Shown: one piece after another, positions 1 through 7,353 of the stretch
How positions within the stretch are numbered: position 1 is the first letter of the stretch
Layout: each line of letters opens with the position of its first letter
From: Clostridium sp. Marseille-P3244
GTDB lineage: Bacteria; Bacillota; Clostridia; Lachnospirales; Lachnospiraceae
Length of the DNA stretch: 64,000 bases
Reading direction: 5' to 3'
Assembly (NCBI RefSeq): GCF_900120155.1
Contig: NZ_LT635549.1
Coordinates: 1,178,001-1,242,000, forward strand
Translations under genes and position numbers: made by a program
The notes under the pieces: generated by a model
The model's database searches: none
What the model was told of the DNA's origin: nothing
Seen by the model: only the letters and a program-made list of their open reading frames with translations

Positions 1-225
1 TTCGGATTCCTGCTCGAGGCGTTTAAGTATGGAGTACCGCCCCACGCAGGGCTTGCCTACGGTTTGGACCGCCTTGTCATGCTGATGGCGAAACAGGACA
101 GCATCCGCGACGTGATCGCTTTCCCGAAGATCAAAGACGCGTCCTGTCTGATGACAGAGGCACCTACTCCGGCAGATGAGAAACAGCTGGAAGAACTGGG
201 ACTGGAAGTCGCGGCGGAGAAATAG
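1..225 (+). CDS. aspS: Aspartyl-tRNA synthetase, C-terminal end (5' truncated by window)
   Basis: The window opens inside a reading frame in frame 1 that ends with TAG at 223-225 (74 residues visible). It contains the class II synthetase motif 3 signature G-L-A-Y-G-L-D-R-L, whose arginine contacts ATP, followed by the [11 protein letters not shown] segment typical of the AspS C-terminus. The enzyme charges tRNA-Asp in the cytoplasm. The upstream catalytic core and anticodon-binding domain lie outside the window, so discriminating and non-discriminating forms cannot be told apart here. Confidence 0.93.
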   Translation, partial: FGFLLEAFKYGVPPHAGLAYGLDRLVMLMAKQDSIRDVIAFPKIKDASCLMTEAPTPADEKQLEELGLEVAAEK

Positions 226-234
226 AAAACAGGA

Positions 235-262
235 GATGGGATGAGTTTTTACTCATCCCATC
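235..262. terminator. Hairpin between aspS and the convergent hicB-like gene
   Basis: A perfect 11-bp stem (GATGGGATGAG at 235-245 with CTCATCCCATC at 252-262) has a six-base loop TTTTTA. It sits 10 nt after the aspS stop, and its loop contains the stop codon of the convergent gene. Neither side has a long T tract right after the stem, so it is a likely but not textbook bidirectional terminator. Confidence 0.6.
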
Positions 263-527
263 CTTCATAAAAGCGGATATTTACAGAAATATTTCTGACG
301 ATGTCGCCTTCCTCTGTCTCAATATCACTGATATCAGACACATAGGGAAGGTTCGGTTCGTCTTCTTCCAGTTCTACGGTGATCCAGGTCCGTGCTGCCT
401 CATTGGCGTTGTCAATGGCGTCATCCAGTGTGTCACCGGCCGCCTCGCAGCATTCAAGATCCGGGAAAAACGCCCGGTAAGCTCCATCTTCTGTCTTGCG
501 GAATACCGCGGGATATATGAATTTCAT
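249..527 (-). CDS. HicB-like small protein (solitary antitoxin-type domain)
   Basis: 92 residues. The N-terminal half has the HicB partial RNase H-like pattern: a short beta strand (MKFIYPAVF), the F-P-D-L-E-C-C-E-A-A-G-D-T-L segment, then D-A-I-D-N-A-N-E-A-A, as in HicB antitoxins that neutralise the RNase HicA. I start it at the ATG at 527 because AAGGAGAA lies 7 nt upstream; the frame stays open further 5' but has no ribosome-binding site there. No HicA-sized (about 60-80 aa) partner is seen on either side, so it may be an orphan or a HicB-fold protein with another job. The C-terminal part (about residues 52-92) is acidic and lacks an obvious DNA-binding domain. Confidence 0.7.
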   Translation of the reverse strand: MKFIYPAVFRKTEDGAYRAFFPDLECCEAAGDTLDDAIDNANEAARTWITVELEEDEPNLPYVSDISDIETEEGDIVRNISVNIRFYEGWDE

Positions 528-640
528 AACAGATTCTCCTTGTCTGGCAGCATGGTTCTGTATGCTGCTTTTTTGCGTTTCCCGGGACGGGATCATGTGA
601 AGAAAGTCATTGTCCCGGCAGGATGTAGTATAGTATAAAA

Positions 641-1855
641 TTACGAACTTGGCAAGCCGTAGATCCGGTTCCATTCTTCTTCTGTAAGCCGGGGCGAATG
701 CCACTTTCCGCTGATCCCCTCTTTTGTCTCAATCACGTGATTGGACACATACTGGAATCCTCCGTCTTCCAGAGGACGGACGACTAGTTCGCTGGTGATG
801 GCCTGGTCGTCAAATTCTGTGATCCAGACAGCGGCAACCGTCAGTTTCAGAGTGCCGTCCGGCTGTTCCTCCCAGGAGGTGACTTCCGGATAAGGCCCGT
901 ACAGACCCTCCGCGTCGTCCAGCCCCCTGGGACGGTACTGATAGGTGCCGCTGTCGGCATGGTATACGGTTTTCGCCCGGATGGTGTCCGGTCCGGCAGA
1001 GAGATACGTCTGAAGAACGTCTTCAAACTCCTGCTCCGGGATCTCGTATTCCGAGCCGGTGTACGTGTACGGATATGGCGGGACCGTCCCGTATTTCATC
1101 TCGTACATGATATCATACATATCGTAGAAATTAAGGGCTCCGTATCCGTCTGCTTCACTCCAGTCCGTGATCAGCATGTTATTGAGGCTGTAGCCCACAG
1201 GAGCCGCGTATTTCCGGGTCAGTTCCCGGCAGTCCCGGCTAAGTGAGATGATCCGGATACCGGTCTCCCTGGGCGGACCGTCAAAGCCGGGCATACGGTA
1301 CTGAGAGAAAAAGAAATAGCCCCGTTGTGTAAAGCTCCAGTCCTCTGCTGTAAATGCCTCATAATATCCCGCTTTCGGATCGGTGTTCTGGCTGAAGGTG
1401 CACCGTTGGACGTCCACCGCGCCATCCTGGGTCTGGAATCGATAGTAGACAAAACTTCCGGCATCCATGACAAGGATCACGTCCGCCTGTCCGGACTCCC
1501 CATTTCCGGCTGCCTGGCAGAATGCCTCCATTGGGTCTGAGTTGACCATGTTGATCTGATTCTCTGTGTCAGCGGCGCAGAAGCCGTTTTGCCCAAGGCA
1601 GGATACTACTGCCTCTCTGGCTTTCAGTGTGTCCGCAGTGCCGTTTTTCAGAGCCTCTGAAGCGATATCTTCACACAGGCTGCCGGCTTCCAGGGCAGCG
1701 GAACAAAGTTCCTCTTCATCGGAGGAAGCTGTCCGGGCCTCCCGGGTGATTTCGGAATTTTCATCCAAAGTATCTACAGAATGCGGCGCGCATCCCGGCA
1801 GGAGGAATACGATGCCTGCCAGGATGGCGGCAGATATATTTTTTGAAAGTTTCAT
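641..1855 (-). CDS. Predicted lipoprotein of unknown function
   Basis: 404 residues. The N-terminus is a lipoprotein signal peptide: K-L-S-K, a hydrophobic run (residues 7-19) and lipobox L-P-G-C with Cys22 as the lipidated residue, so the mature protein should be anchored outside the membrane. The start at 1855 is preceded by AAGGAGAAGGCA. The rest is acidic and aromatic with no family motif I recognise. A C-terminal region (about residues 310-395) looks like a compact beta domain. It is transcribed away from the Abi_2 gene and towards the HicB-like gene, with 113 bp between the two minus-strand genes. I assign no function. Confidence 0.75.
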   Translation of the reverse strand: MKLSKNISAAILAGIVFLLPGCAPHSVDTLDENSEITREARTASSDEEELCSAALEAGSLCEDIASEALKNGTADTLKAREAVVSCLGQNGFCAADTENQINMVNSDPMEAFCQAAGNGESGQADVILVMDAGSFVYYRFQTQDGAVDVQRCTFSQNTDPKAGYYEAFTAEDWSFTQRGYFFFSQYRMPGFDGPPRETGIRIISLSRDCRELTRKYAAPVGYSLNNMLITDWSEADGYGALNFYDMYDIMYEMKYGTVPPYPYTYTGSEYEIPEQEFEDVLQTYLSAGPDTIRAKTVYHADSGTYQYRPRGLDDAEGLYGPYPEVTSWEEQPDGTLKLTVAAVWITEFDDQAITSELVVRPLEDGGFQYVSNHVIETKEGISGKWHSPRLTEEEWNRIYGLPSS

Positions 1856-1900
1856 TGCCTTCTCCTTGTATGCGGCAGATTGAAGCAAGTCCGCACATAC

Positions 1901-1929
1901 ACGATATACCATTTGCCGCCGGATGGCAA
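1901..1929 (-). promoter_or_regulatory. Candidate promoter of the lipoprotein gene
   Basis: Read on the minus strand: TTGCCA (1924-1929), 17 bp, TATCGT (1901-1906), about 46 nt before the start codon at 1855. Spacing is ideal; the -10 matches the consensus at four of six positions. Inferred from sequence only. Confidence 0.45.
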
Positions 1930-2010
1930 GAGGCGGGATTTTCTGTCCACGGAAAGTAGACAGGTACAGGATTTCCGGACACAGGAGACGGAGAAAATCA
2001 AAAAGAAATC

Positions 2011-2038
2011 TTGACAGTCGAAATAAAAGTTATATAAT
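2011..2038 (+). promoter_or_regulatory. Promoter of the abiF-type RNA and Abi_2 gene
   Basis: Perfect TTGACA (2011-2016), 16-bp spacer and perfect TATAAT (2033-2038). Transcription would start near 2045, immediately before the first RNA hairpin and about 70 nt before the Abi_2 start codon. This is one of the best consensus promoters in the window. Confidence 0.8.
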
Positions 2039-2049
2039 GATAACAACAG

Positions 2050-2095
2050 AACCCACCACGCCTCTGATTTTCATGCGCAACCCGGTGGGACTTTT
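2050..2095 (+). ncRNA. Candidate abiF-type structured RNA, upstream copy
   Basis: An outer stem CCCACC (2052-2057) with GGTGGG (2084-2089) encloses a short inner stem (CGC 2059-2061 with GCG 2075-2077) and a 3' strand reading CAACCCGGTGGGACTTTT. It begins right at the predicted transcript start and ends about 20 nt before the Abi_2 start codon. Abi_2 (AbiD/AbiF) genes are known to be accompanied by a conserved small RNA, the abiF RNA motif; I call this from position and shape, not from a covariance search. A similar unit follows the gene at 3057-3089. Confidence 0.55.
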
Positions 2096-2114
2096 CATTT
2101 ATGGGGGGTGTTTT

Positions 2115-3023
2115 ATGTATCAATATCCAAAACAAATATTAACAATAACACAGCAGGTACAATCATATATTGACGCGGGAATGACAATTACCTGCCGTGA
2201 AGAGGTAGAAAAAACATTAAAATCCGTTGGCTTTTATCGCTTACGGGGATATTCGTTTCAGCTATATGATAATGCTGCAAAACAGTATGTTCCAGGGACC
2301 AGATTTGAAGATATTTTAAAGCTGTATCAGTTCGATCAGGAATTATCTGTGTTGATTTTTTCAATGATTTCTAAAATTGAAGTGGCTTTGAGAGTACGAT
2401 TGGTGGAAGCGTTACTTGTACATGGAGATGCGCTGATTTTACAAGATTCTTCAATCTTTAAGGAGAAAAAACTGTATTGGAAGAATGTGTCTGCAATGGC
2501 ATCAGAAATTGCCCGTTCTAATGATGTGTTTATCAAACACAATTTTGACAATCATGATGGTGAAGTTCCTGTATGGGCAGCGGTAGAAGTTCTTTCTTTT
2601 GGGACATTATCAAAGATAATCAAGAATTTGAAAACAGGCATTGGCAGTTCATATTCTATATTGGCAGCTAATTACCGGTATAGATCGAAAAAAGGGAATT
2701 TAGTAAATCCATCTCAAAAAATGTTTGCGTCATGGGTACAGGGCGTTTCTGTATTGCGTAATATGTGTGCTCATAATTCCCGTATTTATAATCGGACAAT
2801 ACATACTGCACCGGAAATCCTCGATGTGGATAAAATCACACCTCCGCCGACACATAACGGGTTATATCAAATTTTACTGGCAATGAAATATCTGAGATCA
2901 TCAGATCAGGAATGGACAATATTTGCAGACGAATTTGATAAACTGATTCAAAAGAATAGCAGCGTAATCTGTCCTACAGCAATGAATTTGCCGACAGACT
3001 GGAAAGTGCATTTAAGTGTTTAA
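2115..3023 (+). CDS. Abi_2 / AbiF-family HEPN abortive-infection protein
   Basis: 302 residues. It matches the Abi_2 (AbiD/AbiF) family: N-terminal Q-V-Q-S-Y-I-D-A-G-M, the V-G-F-Y-R-L-R-G-Y segment (about 38-46), a central K-I-E-V-A-L-R helix (about 87-93), and P-V-W-A-A-V-E-V-L-S-F-G (about 152-163). The HEPN RNase signature R-x4-H is present as R215-N-M-C-A-H220 followed by N. HEPN proteins of this family are thought to act as RNases or toxins in phage defence. The start at 2115 follows GGGGGGTG; the frame is open upstream but that would run through the promoter and RNA. Base composition is clearly more AT-rich than its neighbours, suggesting acquisition by transfer. It is flanked by two related RNA hairpins. 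Confidence 0.88.
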   Translation: MYQYPKQILTITQQVQSYIDAGMTITCREEVEKTLKSVGFYRLRGYSFQLYDNAAKQYVPGTRFEDILKLYQFDQELSVLIFSMISKIEVALRVRLVEALLVHGDALILQDSSIFKEKKLYWKNVSAMASEIARSNDVFIKHNFDNHDGEVPVWAAVEVLSFGTLSKIIKNLKTGIGSSYSILAANYRYRSKKGNLVNPSQKMFASWVQGVSVLRNMCAHNSRIYNRTIHTAPEILDVDKITPPPTHNGLYQILLAMKYLRSSDQEWTIFADEFDKLIQKNSSVICPTAMNLPTDWKVHLSV

Positions 3024-3056
3024 AATCGATTATACTGAATATAGTAATAAAGCAGA

Positions 3057-3089
3057 CCTGACCAAGCATTTATGCTCAAACCGGTTAGG
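3057..3089 (+). ncRNA. Candidate abiF-type structured RNA, downstream copy
   Basis: An outer 7-bp stem (CCTGACC 3057-3063 with GGTTAGG 3083-3089, one G-U pair) encloses an inner hairpin (AGCA 3065-3068 with TGCT 3073-3076). The 3' part reads CAAACCGGTTAGGCTTT, matching CAACCCGGTGGGACTTT of the upstream copy in order and spacing. It lies 33 nt after the Abi_2 stop codon and is followed directly by a strong terminator-like hairpin, so the gene and both RNA units could form one transcript. The assignment is structural. Confidence 0.5.
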
Positions 3090-3094
3090 CTTTC

Positions 3095-3130
3095 GGCGGA
3101 GTGCTGCGATAAGCACTTCGCCATTTTTAA
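3095..3130 (+). terminator. Terminator after the Abi_2/RNA unit
   Basis: An 11-bp stem (GGCGGAGTGCT 3095-3105 with AGCACTTCGCC 3112-3122, one G-T pair) has a six-base loop and is followed by ATTTTTAA. A clear intrinsic terminator closing the Abi_2 transcript or the downstream RNA. Confidence 0.8.
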
Positions 3131-3161
3131 AAACAAAAATAAAAAAATTATAAAAAATTTA

Positions 3162-3190
3162 TTGACAAAAGATAAATACAGTGATAAAGT
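3162..3190 (+). promoter_or_regulatory. Promoter of amt
   Basis: TTGACA (3162-3167), 17 bp, then TAAAGT (3185-3190) with the extended -10 dinucleotide TG at 3182-3183. The transcript would start near 3197, almost directly at the leader hairpin at 3201-3238. Confidence 0.65.
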
Positions 3191-3200
3191 AAACGCCAGA

Positions 3201-3246
3201 AGACGAAGATGTTTTCCATCGCGGAAGCATCTTCGTCTTTTTGTTT
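3201..3246 (+). terminator. Terminator-like hairpin in the amt leader (attenuator candidate)
   Basis: A perfect 11-bp stem AGACGAAGATG (3201-3211) with CATCTTCGTCT (3228-3238) is followed by TTTTGTTTTTC. It lies between the promoter and the amt start codon, so read-through must be allowed when Amt is needed. Clostridial nitrogen genes are known to use RNA-binding ANTAR antiterminators at such sites; I do not see a clear dual-hexaloop motif here, so the mechanism is open. Confidence 0.7.
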
Positions 3247-3291
3247 TTCTCTGGAGGAGGCATAGAAATAAAGCAGACTGGGAGGGATATT

Positions 3292-5100
3292 ATGGATTAT
3301 ACAATGATCATCGATACTTTTTGGGTTTTGCTGGCAGCGATCCTTGTTTTCTGGATGAACCTCGGATTCGCGGCGGTAGAGTCAGGATTCGCGCGGGCGA
3401 AGAATACGGTAAACATCCTGTCCAAGAACTTTATTGTTTTTGCCGTGTCATCTCTTGGCTTCATGCTCCTTGGATGGGGCCTGATGTTCGGCGGGGACAA
3501 TCCGTTCATCGGCACGGAGAACCTGTTTATCCTGGGAGGCGCTGATCTGTCATACTATGCGGATACGCTCACATCCAACGTACCGTTCTGGGGGAAATTT
3601 TTCTTCCAGCTTGTGTTCTGCGGTACAGCCGCAACGATCGTGTCAGGGGCGGTGGCAGAGAGGATCAAATATGTTTCCTTTATCATTTTTTCCTTTGTTC
3701 TGACCCTGTTCATCTATCCGGTAGTAGGACACTGGATCTGGGGCGGCGGCTGGCTGGCAGATATCGGATTCATGGATTTCGCGGGAGACACCGTCGTGCA
3801 TTCCCTGGGCGGCTGGGGGGCCCTGTCGGGAGCGCTCATCCTGGGGCCCCGTATCGGGAAATACGGAAAAGACGGAAAAGCGAAGGCTATCCCGGGACAC
3901 AATATGTCTCTGGCAGTGATCGGCCTGTTTGTTCTCTGGCTGGGATGGTTCGGGTTCAACCCGGGTTCCACGATGAGTTTCCAGAACCCGTCTGACGTCG
4001 TATATATTCTTGTCACCACAAATACATCCGCCATTGCCGCGGTGCTGACTTCCACGATCACATCCTGGATCTGTCTGGGAAAACCGGATCTGGGCATGAC
4101 CATCAACGGATGTCTTGCCGGACTGGTTGGAATTACCGGCGGCTGTGCATATGTCAGCGTGGAGAGCTCTCTGCTGATCGGCGCCATCGCCGGGATCATC
4201 GTGGTATTCGCGGTAGTATTCTTTGACAAGATCAAGATCGACGATCCGGTGGGAGCGACGTCTGTGCATCTGTGCTGCGGTATCTTCGGAACCATCTGTA
4301 TCGGGCTCTTTGCCCAGGAGGGAGTTACAACTCTTTCCACGAGAAACGGACTGTTCTTCGGCGGTGGATGGAGCCTGCTTGGGACTCAGCTGATCGGAAT
4401 CCTGGCAGTGGCAGTGTTTGGATTCTGCACGACGGCCATTGTATGGCTGGCGCTTAAGAAGACCGTCGGTATCCGCGTATCCCGGGAGGAAGAACTGCAG
4501 GGCCTGGATATCGGCGAGCACGGCAACATCGCGTACCCGGATTTCGCGCCTGCGGCAGAGACATCCGGACTTTCAGACGGCAGGACGCCGCTGGAGATCC
4601 CTGCAGCTGCCGGGCATGCTGCTGAGACTGCTGCGGCAGACAGCGCGGCGCCGTCAGCAGGAGCGTCATCATCCACAGGAGCCGCGGCCGGCTCTGCATC
4701 GGCGGAAGAGGCGGTTCCGGTGGTCCATCTGGAGCGCCAGGGGCAGAAGATGACGAAAGTTACCGTAGTGACAAATCAGTCCCGGTTCTCAGAGCTTGAA
4801 AGCGCCCTGGAGAAGCTGGGCGTGACAGGACTTACGATCACCAATGTATTCGGATACGGCATGCAGAAAGGTCACACCACATATTTCCGCGGAGCTCCGG
4901 TAGAGACCAGGCTTCTGCCAAAGGTCAAGATCGATGTGGTCGTATGTAAGATCCCCACGGACACTGTGGTGGATACCGTTCAGAAGGTCCTGTATACAGG
5001 CAATGTAGGAGACGGCAAGATTTTCGTCTATGATGTGGAGGACGTGGTGAAGATCCGTACGAACGAGCACGGATACGATGCCCTTCAGGATGAAGAATGA
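3292..5100 (+). CDS. amt: Ammonium transporter fused to a P-II signalling domain
   Basis: 602 residues. Residues 1 to about 415 are an Amt channel with the usual run of about 11 membrane helices and motifs such as F-A-A-V-E-S-G-F-A, G-H-W-I-W-G-G-G-W and D-F-A-G-D-T-V-V-H. A roughly 50-residue Ala/Ser-rich linker follows, then a C-terminal P-II (GlnK-type) domain (about 490-602) with Y-G-x-Q-K-G-H-T at the T-loop and the G-D-G-K-I-F-V-Y ATP-binding segment. The usual uridylylation tyrosine (R-G-A-E-Y) is replaced: here the loop reads R-G-A-P-V-E. The fusion keeps the gating P-II tethered to its channel. The start at 3292 follows GGGAGGGATATT. The gene stands alone between its own leader and a terminator. 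Confidence 0.93.
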   Translation: MDYTMIIDTFWVLLAAILVFWMNLGFAAVESGFARAKNTVNILSKNFIVFAVSSLGFMLLGWGLMFGGDNPFIGTENLFILGGADLSYYADTLTSNVPFWGKFFFQLVFCGTAATIVSGAVAERIKYVSFIIFSFVLTLFIYPVVGHWIWGGGWLADIGFMDFAGDTVVHSLGGWGALSGALILGPRIGKYGKDGKAKAIPGHNMSLAVIGLFVLWLGWFGFNPGSTMSFQNPSDVVYILVTTNTSAIAAVLTSTITSWICLGKPDLGMTINGCLAGLVGITGGCAYVSVESSLLIGAIAGIIVVFAVVFFDKIKIDDPVGATSVHLCCGIFGTICIGLFAQEGVTTLSTRNGLFFGGGWSLLGTQLIGILAVAVFGFCTTAIVWLALKKTVGIRVSREEELQGLDIGEHGNIAYPDFAPAAETSGLSDGRTPLEIPAAAGHAAETAAADSAAPSAGASSSTGAAAGSASAEEAVPVVHLERQGQKMTKVTVVTNQSRFSELESALEKLGVTGLTITNVFGYGMQKGHTTYFRGAPVETRLLPKVKIDVVVCKIPTDTVVDTVQKVLYTGNVGDGKIFVYDVEDVVKIRTNEHGYDALQDEE

Positions 5101-5150
5101 TCCGATCCGGAAGGAAGAATAAAAATTAAGAAACATCTCAAATACCAGGG

Positions 5151-5187
5151 AAAGCACGGCAGGAATCCGATCCGGCCGTGCTTTTTC
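5151..5187 (+). terminator. Terminator of amt
   Basis: A 10-bp stem AAAGCACGGC (5151-5160) with GCCGTGCTTT (5175-5184) runs into a T tract (CTTTTTCTG). Textbook intrinsic terminator 50 nt after the amt stop. Confidence 0.85.
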
Positions 5188-5256
5188 TGTACACGCGCCG
5201 GAATCTTCTATATAATCAGTAGTGAGAAAAGATTTACAAGATAAGAGGAGACAGAC

Positions 5257-6066
5257 ATGAAAGGTATACTGATCTTTGCGGGAACGACCGAAGGAAGGAG
5301 ACTGGCAGAACAGGCATCAAAGCTGAAAGTCCCCTGTTTTGTGAGTGCGGCTACGGAATATGGCGCAAGTATCCTGAAAGATCTGCCGGGGATCACTGTT
5401 CTCTCCGGAAGAATGGATCAGGAACAGATCCGGTCGTTTGCGGCGCGGTACCAGATCGGACTGGTGATTGACGCCACTCATCCCTTTGCTGAAGAGGCCA
5501 CCAGAAATATAGCAGACGCCTGCCGGGAAGAACAGATCCCGTATGTGCGCTGCCTGCGGGAGAGAGAGCCAGAAGAGGAAGCACAGATGCAGGCGGCAGA
5601 GAAAAATGGCAGGATCCGTCGGGTCTGTTCTGTAGAAAAAGCGGTGGAATATCTCAAAGAGACCAAAGGCAGTATTCTGATCGCCACAGGGGGGAAAGAG
5701 CTGTACCGGTACCGGGAGATCGACGGATGGCAAAAGCGGTGCTATGCCCGCGTCTTATCCACAGAAGAGGCGGTGTGTGAAGCGGCGCGTCTGGGATTCC
5801 GGGGAAGGCACCTGATCGCCATGCAGGGGCCCTTTACCGCAGAAATGAACGCGGCGCTCCTCCGTCACACAGAGGCAGAATATTTTGTGACAAAAGAGTC
5901 CGGAAAAGAAGGGGGATTTCCGGAGAAACTTCAGGCAGCGCGGCAGACCGGGGCAGAGCTGGTCGTGGTATCCAGACCGGAAGAAGAGGGATGCAGCCTG
6001 GAGGAAGTGATGAAAAAGATGGAAGACTATGAAGCAGCAGCTGATCACAGATTATGTCAGGAGTAA
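5257..6066 (+). CDS. cobK: Precorrin-6A/cobalt-precorrin-6A reductase (orphan)
   Basis: 269 residues, normal length for CobK/CbiJ, which reduces the C18=C19 double bond of precorrin-6A in corrin-ring synthesis using NADPH. Visible features are the N-terminal nucleotide-binding segment I-F-A-G-T-T-E-G-R-R-L-A, the conserved D-A-T-H-P-F-A segment (about residues 73-79), I-A-T-G-G-K-E-L near the middle, and G-P-F-T-A-E-M-N with T-K-E-S-G in the C-terminal half. The start is set by AAGAGGAGACAGAC. No other cobalamin gene is seen in the window, although cobK usually sits in a cob/cbi operon; the rest of the pathway must lie elsewhere, or this is a remnant of it. Confidence 0.88.
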   Translation: MKGILIFAGTTEGRRLAEQASKLKVPCFVSAATEYGASILKDLPGITVLSGRMDQEQIRSFAARYQIGLVIDATHPFAEEATRNIADACREEQIPYVRCLREREPEEEAQMQAAEKNGRIRRVCSVEKAVEYLKETKGSILIATGGKELYRYREIDGWQKRCYARVLSTEEAVCEAARLGFRGRHLIAMQGPFTAEMNAALLRHTEAEYFVTKESGKEGGFPEKLQAARQTGAELVVVSRPEEEGCSLEEVMKKMEDYEAAADHRLCQE

Positions 6067-6136
6067 AACAGAGGCAGAACCGGCATCCCCGGGATACCAT
6101 GCTTCCAAAGCATGCTGATTGATGCAGATAAAGTAT

Positions 6137-6195
6137 TTGCAAGCCTGCTGACATTGTGTCAGAATAAGACCGTAAGAAAACTGACATTATGTCAG
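6137..6195 (+). promoter_or_regulatory. Promoter with two palindromic operators of the TetR unit
   Basis: Two near-identical palindromes CTGACA-TTG-TGTCAG (6148-6162) and CTGACA-TTA-TGTCAG (6181-6195) lie 33 bp apart centre to centre, about three helical turns. A promoter TTGCAA (6137-6142)-17 bp-CAGAAT (6160-6165) overlaps the first. This is the expected layout for autoregulation by the TetR protein encoded 21 bp downstream. Confidence 0.7.
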
Positions 6196-6216
6196 AAGAA
6201 AAAGGAGGGACAGACC

Positions 6217-6843
6217 ATGTCAAGGAGTTCGGAAGAACTGGCCCATGCCCGCAGGGAGGAGATCATCAATGCCTGCGCACGGCTCTATGAAAAAAAGAGC
6301 TTCAAGGAGATCACCTTAAAGGAGATCGGAGAGGCCACTTCTTTTACAAGAACTTCCATATACAATTATTTCCAGACAAAGGAAGAAATTTTTCTGGCAT
6401 TGCTGCAGAGAGAATATCGTTTATGGGATGACAGGCTCCGCCAGATACGGAGTACACGCAGTTCTATGACCCGCACAGAATTTGCGGATACCATAGCCCA
6501 CTCTCTGGAAGAAAGAAAAAATCTTCTGAAGCTGCTGTCCATGAATCACTATGACCTTGAGGAAAACAGCCGTACAGAGCGGCTGGTGGAATTCAAATTG
6601 ACCTACAAAGAGACTCTGGAAGAGATCCGGAACTGCCTGGAGCAGTATTTCCCGGATATGACAGAGGCAGCGATACAGGAGTTTATCTTTTCCTTTTTCC
6701 CGTTTATGTTCGGTATTTACCCGTATACATTTGTGACGGAGAAACAAAGGACAGCAATGGAGGCGGCAGAGGTAGACTATGTTTATCTGACAGTCTATGA
6801 CATTACCTTTGCCCATGTAAAGAAACTGCTGGGTGTTTTTTGA
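6217..6843 (+). CDS. TetR family transcriptional regulator
   Basis: 208 residues. The N-terminal TetR helix-turn-helix spans about residues 9-55: R-R-E-E-I-I-N-A-C-A-R-L-Y, then F-K-E-I-T-L-K-E-I-G-E-A-T-S and S-I-Y-N-Y-F-Q-T-K-E-E-I-F. The C-terminal ligand domain is helical and diverse, so the inducer cannot be read from it. I start at 6217 because AAAGGAGGG lies 7 nt upstream; the longer open frame would swallow the operators. It is followed closely by a flavodoxin and an alcohol dehydrogenase, which are its probable targets, with itself, through the two upstream palindromes. Confidence 0.88.
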   Translation: MSRSSEELAHARREEIINACARLYEKKSFKEITLKEIGEATSFTRTSIYNYFQTKEEIFLALLQREYRLWDDRLRQIRSTRSSMTRTEFADTIAHSLEERKNLLKLLSMNHYDLEENSRTERLVEFKLTYKETLEEIRNCLEQYFPDMTEAAIQEFIFSFFPFMFGIYPYTFVTEKQRTAMEAAEVDYVYLTVYDITFAHVKKLLGVF

Positions 6844-6863
6844 AACTGAAAGGAGAGACAGAC

Positions 6864-7340
6864 ATGAACAAAATGCTGGTAACTTATTTTTCGGCGAGCG
6901 GAGTGACAAGGAAGGCTGCGGAGAAGCTCTCGGAGGCCGCGGGAGCGGACCTGTATGAGATCAGGCCGGCCGTCCCCTATACAGCGGCGGATCTGGACTG
7001 GATGGATGCTTCTTCCAGAAGTTCAAAAGAAATGAAAGGCAAAGCGCCGTATCCGGAACTGGCAGATACATCCGCAGATATCGAGAATCGGGACGTGATC
7101 GCGGTGTGCTTCCCGATCTGGTGGTATACGGCTCCCACGATCATCAACCGGTTCCTGGAGAGCTATGATTTCTCCGGGAAAAAGATCTTCCTGTTCGCCA
7201 CTTCAGGGGGCAGCGGATTCGGAAAGACCGCGAAAGATCTGAAGAAGAGCGCTCCGGGCGCGGAGATCGTGGAAGGCAGGATGCTGAACGGAAATCCGAC
7301 TGTAGAAGAACTGGCGGCGTGGATAGAGAAAGCAAAATAA
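6864..7340 (+). CDS. Flavodoxin family protein
   Basis: 158 residues. The N-terminal T-Y-F-S-A-S-G-V-T-R loop is the FMN phosphate-binding site of flavodoxins, and F-P-I-W-W-Y-T-A-P (about residues 76-84) matches the short-chain flavodoxin-4 type often annotated as NAD(P)H- or alkyl-dehydrogenase-linked flavodoxin. A likely cytoplasmic electron carrier or FMN-dependent reductase. It starts 20 nt after the TetR stop (AAAGGAGAG before the ATG) and is followed by the iron alcohol dehydrogenase after 13 nt, so the three form an operon probably responding to aldehyde or electrophile stress. Confidence 0.85.
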   Translation: MNKMLVTYFSASGVTRKAAEKLSEAAGADLYEIRPAVPYTAADLDWMDASSRSSKEMKGKAPYPELADTSADIENRDVIAVCFPIWWYTAPTIINRFLESYDFSGKKIFLFATSGGSGFGKTAKDLKKSAPGAEIVEGRMLNGNPTVEELAAWIEKAK

Positions 7341-7353
7341 GGAGGACGTTAAC

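Noticed and set aside
3643..4521. A 292-codon open frame on the minus strand
   Set aside because: Antisense to the Amt membrane domain, polar and motif-free.
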